DNA from: Chryseolinea serpens
GTDB taxonomy: Bacteria; Bacteroidota; Bacteroidia; Cytophagales; Cyclobacteriaceae
Direction: 5' to 3'
Assembly: GCF_900129725.1 (NCBI RefSeq)
Contig: NZ_FQWQ01000004.1
Span: 558,001 to 622,000 of the forward strand
DNA: 64,000 bases
Positions within the stretch are counted from its first letter, which is position 1, and the number at the start of each line of letters is the position of its first letter. This document shows positions 63,049-64,000 of this stretch, piece after piece. Under the pieces are notes generated by a model. It ran no database searches, was not told where the DNA came from, and was given only the letters and a program-made list of their open reading frames with translations. A program made the position numbers and the translations under genes.

Positions 63049-64000
63049 TTGAATTACGTTAAAAATCTTGACGGAATCCGTGGATTTGCCATTGTGTTGG
63101 TGATGTTCTTTCATTATGATTATCTGATCGAAGCCGGTTGGGTAGGCGTACAGTTGTTCTTTGTTCTTTCCGGTTTCCTCATCACCACCATCCTGATGCA
63201 GGACCGCGAAAATCAACCCCTGGGCCACTACCTCAAGGGGTTTTACTGGCGCCGGACGTTGCGCATATTCCCGATTTATTATTTATACCTGCTGATCGTG
63301 GCGTTGGTATACGCCAAATTCCATACGCCCGAGGACTTCAAACAGACGGCTCCTTTCCTGTTCACGTACACCTACAACCTGTTTCCGCTGGTGTATGAAT
63401 TCAGCTTTGACATCTTTTTTACCCACTTCTGGTCGCTTTCCATCGAGGAGCAATTCTACCTTTTCTGGCCCATCGTCGTGTATTTCCTCTCGACACGGCA
63501 ATTGCGCGTGCTGTTGGTGGTCATGATCCTGGTGGCGCCCGTGATCCGGTTTTGGCTGGCCAATTACTTGCTGGACGATGGCATTTCGAAAGACTTTACA
63601 GAGCAGATCGTCTACCGCTTCACCTTCAGCCAATGGGATGCGTTCGCCTTTGGGGCGGCCATACCGGTGTTCAAGCTGCAGGCGTCGACGTTCAACCCCT
63701 ATAAGCTGCTGATGGCGGGTATGGCGCTGTTTGTCGGATTTGGGATCTTCAATTATAAGATGTTGCTGGCCGAGGGCGAAAATGTGGGGCTTACTTCGTT
63801 CGGGTTCCCGTTGGGAGTGTTGAACAACTACCAGCACGTGTGGTCGTATTCGCTGCTCAGCCTCGTTTGCATGGGCTTTATCTTGATCTGCGTGAAATAC
63901 AGCCACAACATCGTGGTGAAGACCGTGTTTGGAAATCCGTTCATGGTGTTCCTGGGCAGGATCTCCTATGGTCTGTATGTGTACCACTGGGTGATCTGGA
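63049..64000 (+). CDS. Acyltransferase-3 (OafA-like) membrane protein, N-terminal part
   Basis: The frame is open to the window end (317 codons seen). There is no ATG near the start of homology; TTG 63049 gives MNYVKNLDGIRGFAIVLVMF, the standard family beginning. Several helices follow with the motifs GVQLFFVLSGFLITT, RRTLRIFPIYY and HFWSLSIEEQFYLFWP, whose His and Glu are family hallmarks. The protein should O-acylate a surface polysaccharide using cytoplasmic acyl-CoA. TACCTTTG at 63002-63009 is a perfect -7 element giving a leader of about 33 bases. The preceding terminator makes this a separate transcript. Confidence 0.9.
   Translation, partial: MNYVKNLDGIRGFAIVLVMFFHYDYLIEAGWVGVQLFFVLSGFLITTILMQDRENQPLGHYLKGFYWRRTLRIFPIYYLYLLIVALVYAKFHTPEDFKQTAPFLFTYTYNLFPLVYEFSFDIFFTHFWSLSIEEQFYLFWPIVVYFLSTRQLRVLLVVMILVAPVIRFWLANYLLDDGISKDFTEQIVYRFTFSQWDAFAFGAAIPVFKLQASTFNPYKLLMAGMALFVGFGIFNYKMLLAEGENVGLTSFGFPLGVLNNYQHVWSYSLLSLVCMGFILICVKYSHNIVVKTVFGNPFMVFLGRISYGLYVYHWVIW

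Noticed and set aside
1-64000. tRNA, rRNA, CRISPR arrays, transposases, integrases and attachment sites
   Set aside because: Looked for in all gaps and not seen. No regularly spaced repeats, transposase motifs or cloverleaf-like sequences were found.

Overview
The window looks like a chromosomal segment of a free-living, polysaccharide-rich Bacteroidota, most likely of the order Cytophagales. This is inferred from family content, not from a database search. The evidence is a type IX secretion (T9SS) C-terminal sorting domain on a 2,227-residue secreted protein, two FtsX/MacB-type permeases of the kind this phylum expands, LytTR/LytS two-component genes, short lipoprotein signals ending in Cys, A-rich leaders instead of clear Shine-Dalgarno sites, and several TAnnTTTG -7 promoter elements. 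No rRNA, tRNA, CRISPR array or insertion sequence was seen.

The left half (1-28 kb) is a mosaic of short housekeeping and accessory transcription units. In order it holds: a TPR sensor cut by the window edge; a lipoprotein with two DUF4242 domains; an FtsX permease; a Gfo/Idh/MocA oxidoreductase; an Ohr peroxidase; a LytTR/LytS pair; a DUF1223 protein; a PAS protein without a kinase ATPase domain; an unknown lipoprotein; a GH20 hexosaminidase divergent from an AraC regulator; a glyoxalase-fold protein; and an M20 peptidase. Two regulatory modules then stand out. One is a triple-GAF sigma-54 activator (20528-23158) next to a 12-bp perfect inverted repeat and a GG-N10-GC promoter in front of an NmrA-like gene. 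The other is an AraC regulator (23353-24285) followed by an 11-bp direct repeat spaced 21 bp, which leads into a SnoaL/SDR/SDR gene set.

The middle (28-38 kb) holds a second FtsX permease with an N-terminal prefix domain and a deoxyhexose-glycoside degradation group: GH78 rhamnosidase, zinc alcohol dehydrogenase and GH95 fucosidase. The GH95 gene is broken by an apparent one-base deletion in a CCCC run.

The right part (38-64 kb) is an exopolysaccharide locus. It has a GT2, a PD40 protein, a UbiA-type phosphoribosyltransferase with a HAD phosphatase, a Wzz-like protein with a degenerate tyrosine-kinase domain, an MBOAT acyltransferase with an SGNH partner, two methyltransferases, a Wzx-type flippase, three further glycosyltransferases, an asparagine-synthase-like amidotransferase, a half-length TolC-like protein, the giant T9SS esterase/PA14/Fn3 protein and an acyltransferase-3 running off the end. 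Together these would assemble, decorate (acyl, methyl, amide) and flip a surface polysaccharide. No initiating sugar-phosphate transferase, polymerase or Wza-type exporter lies inside the window.
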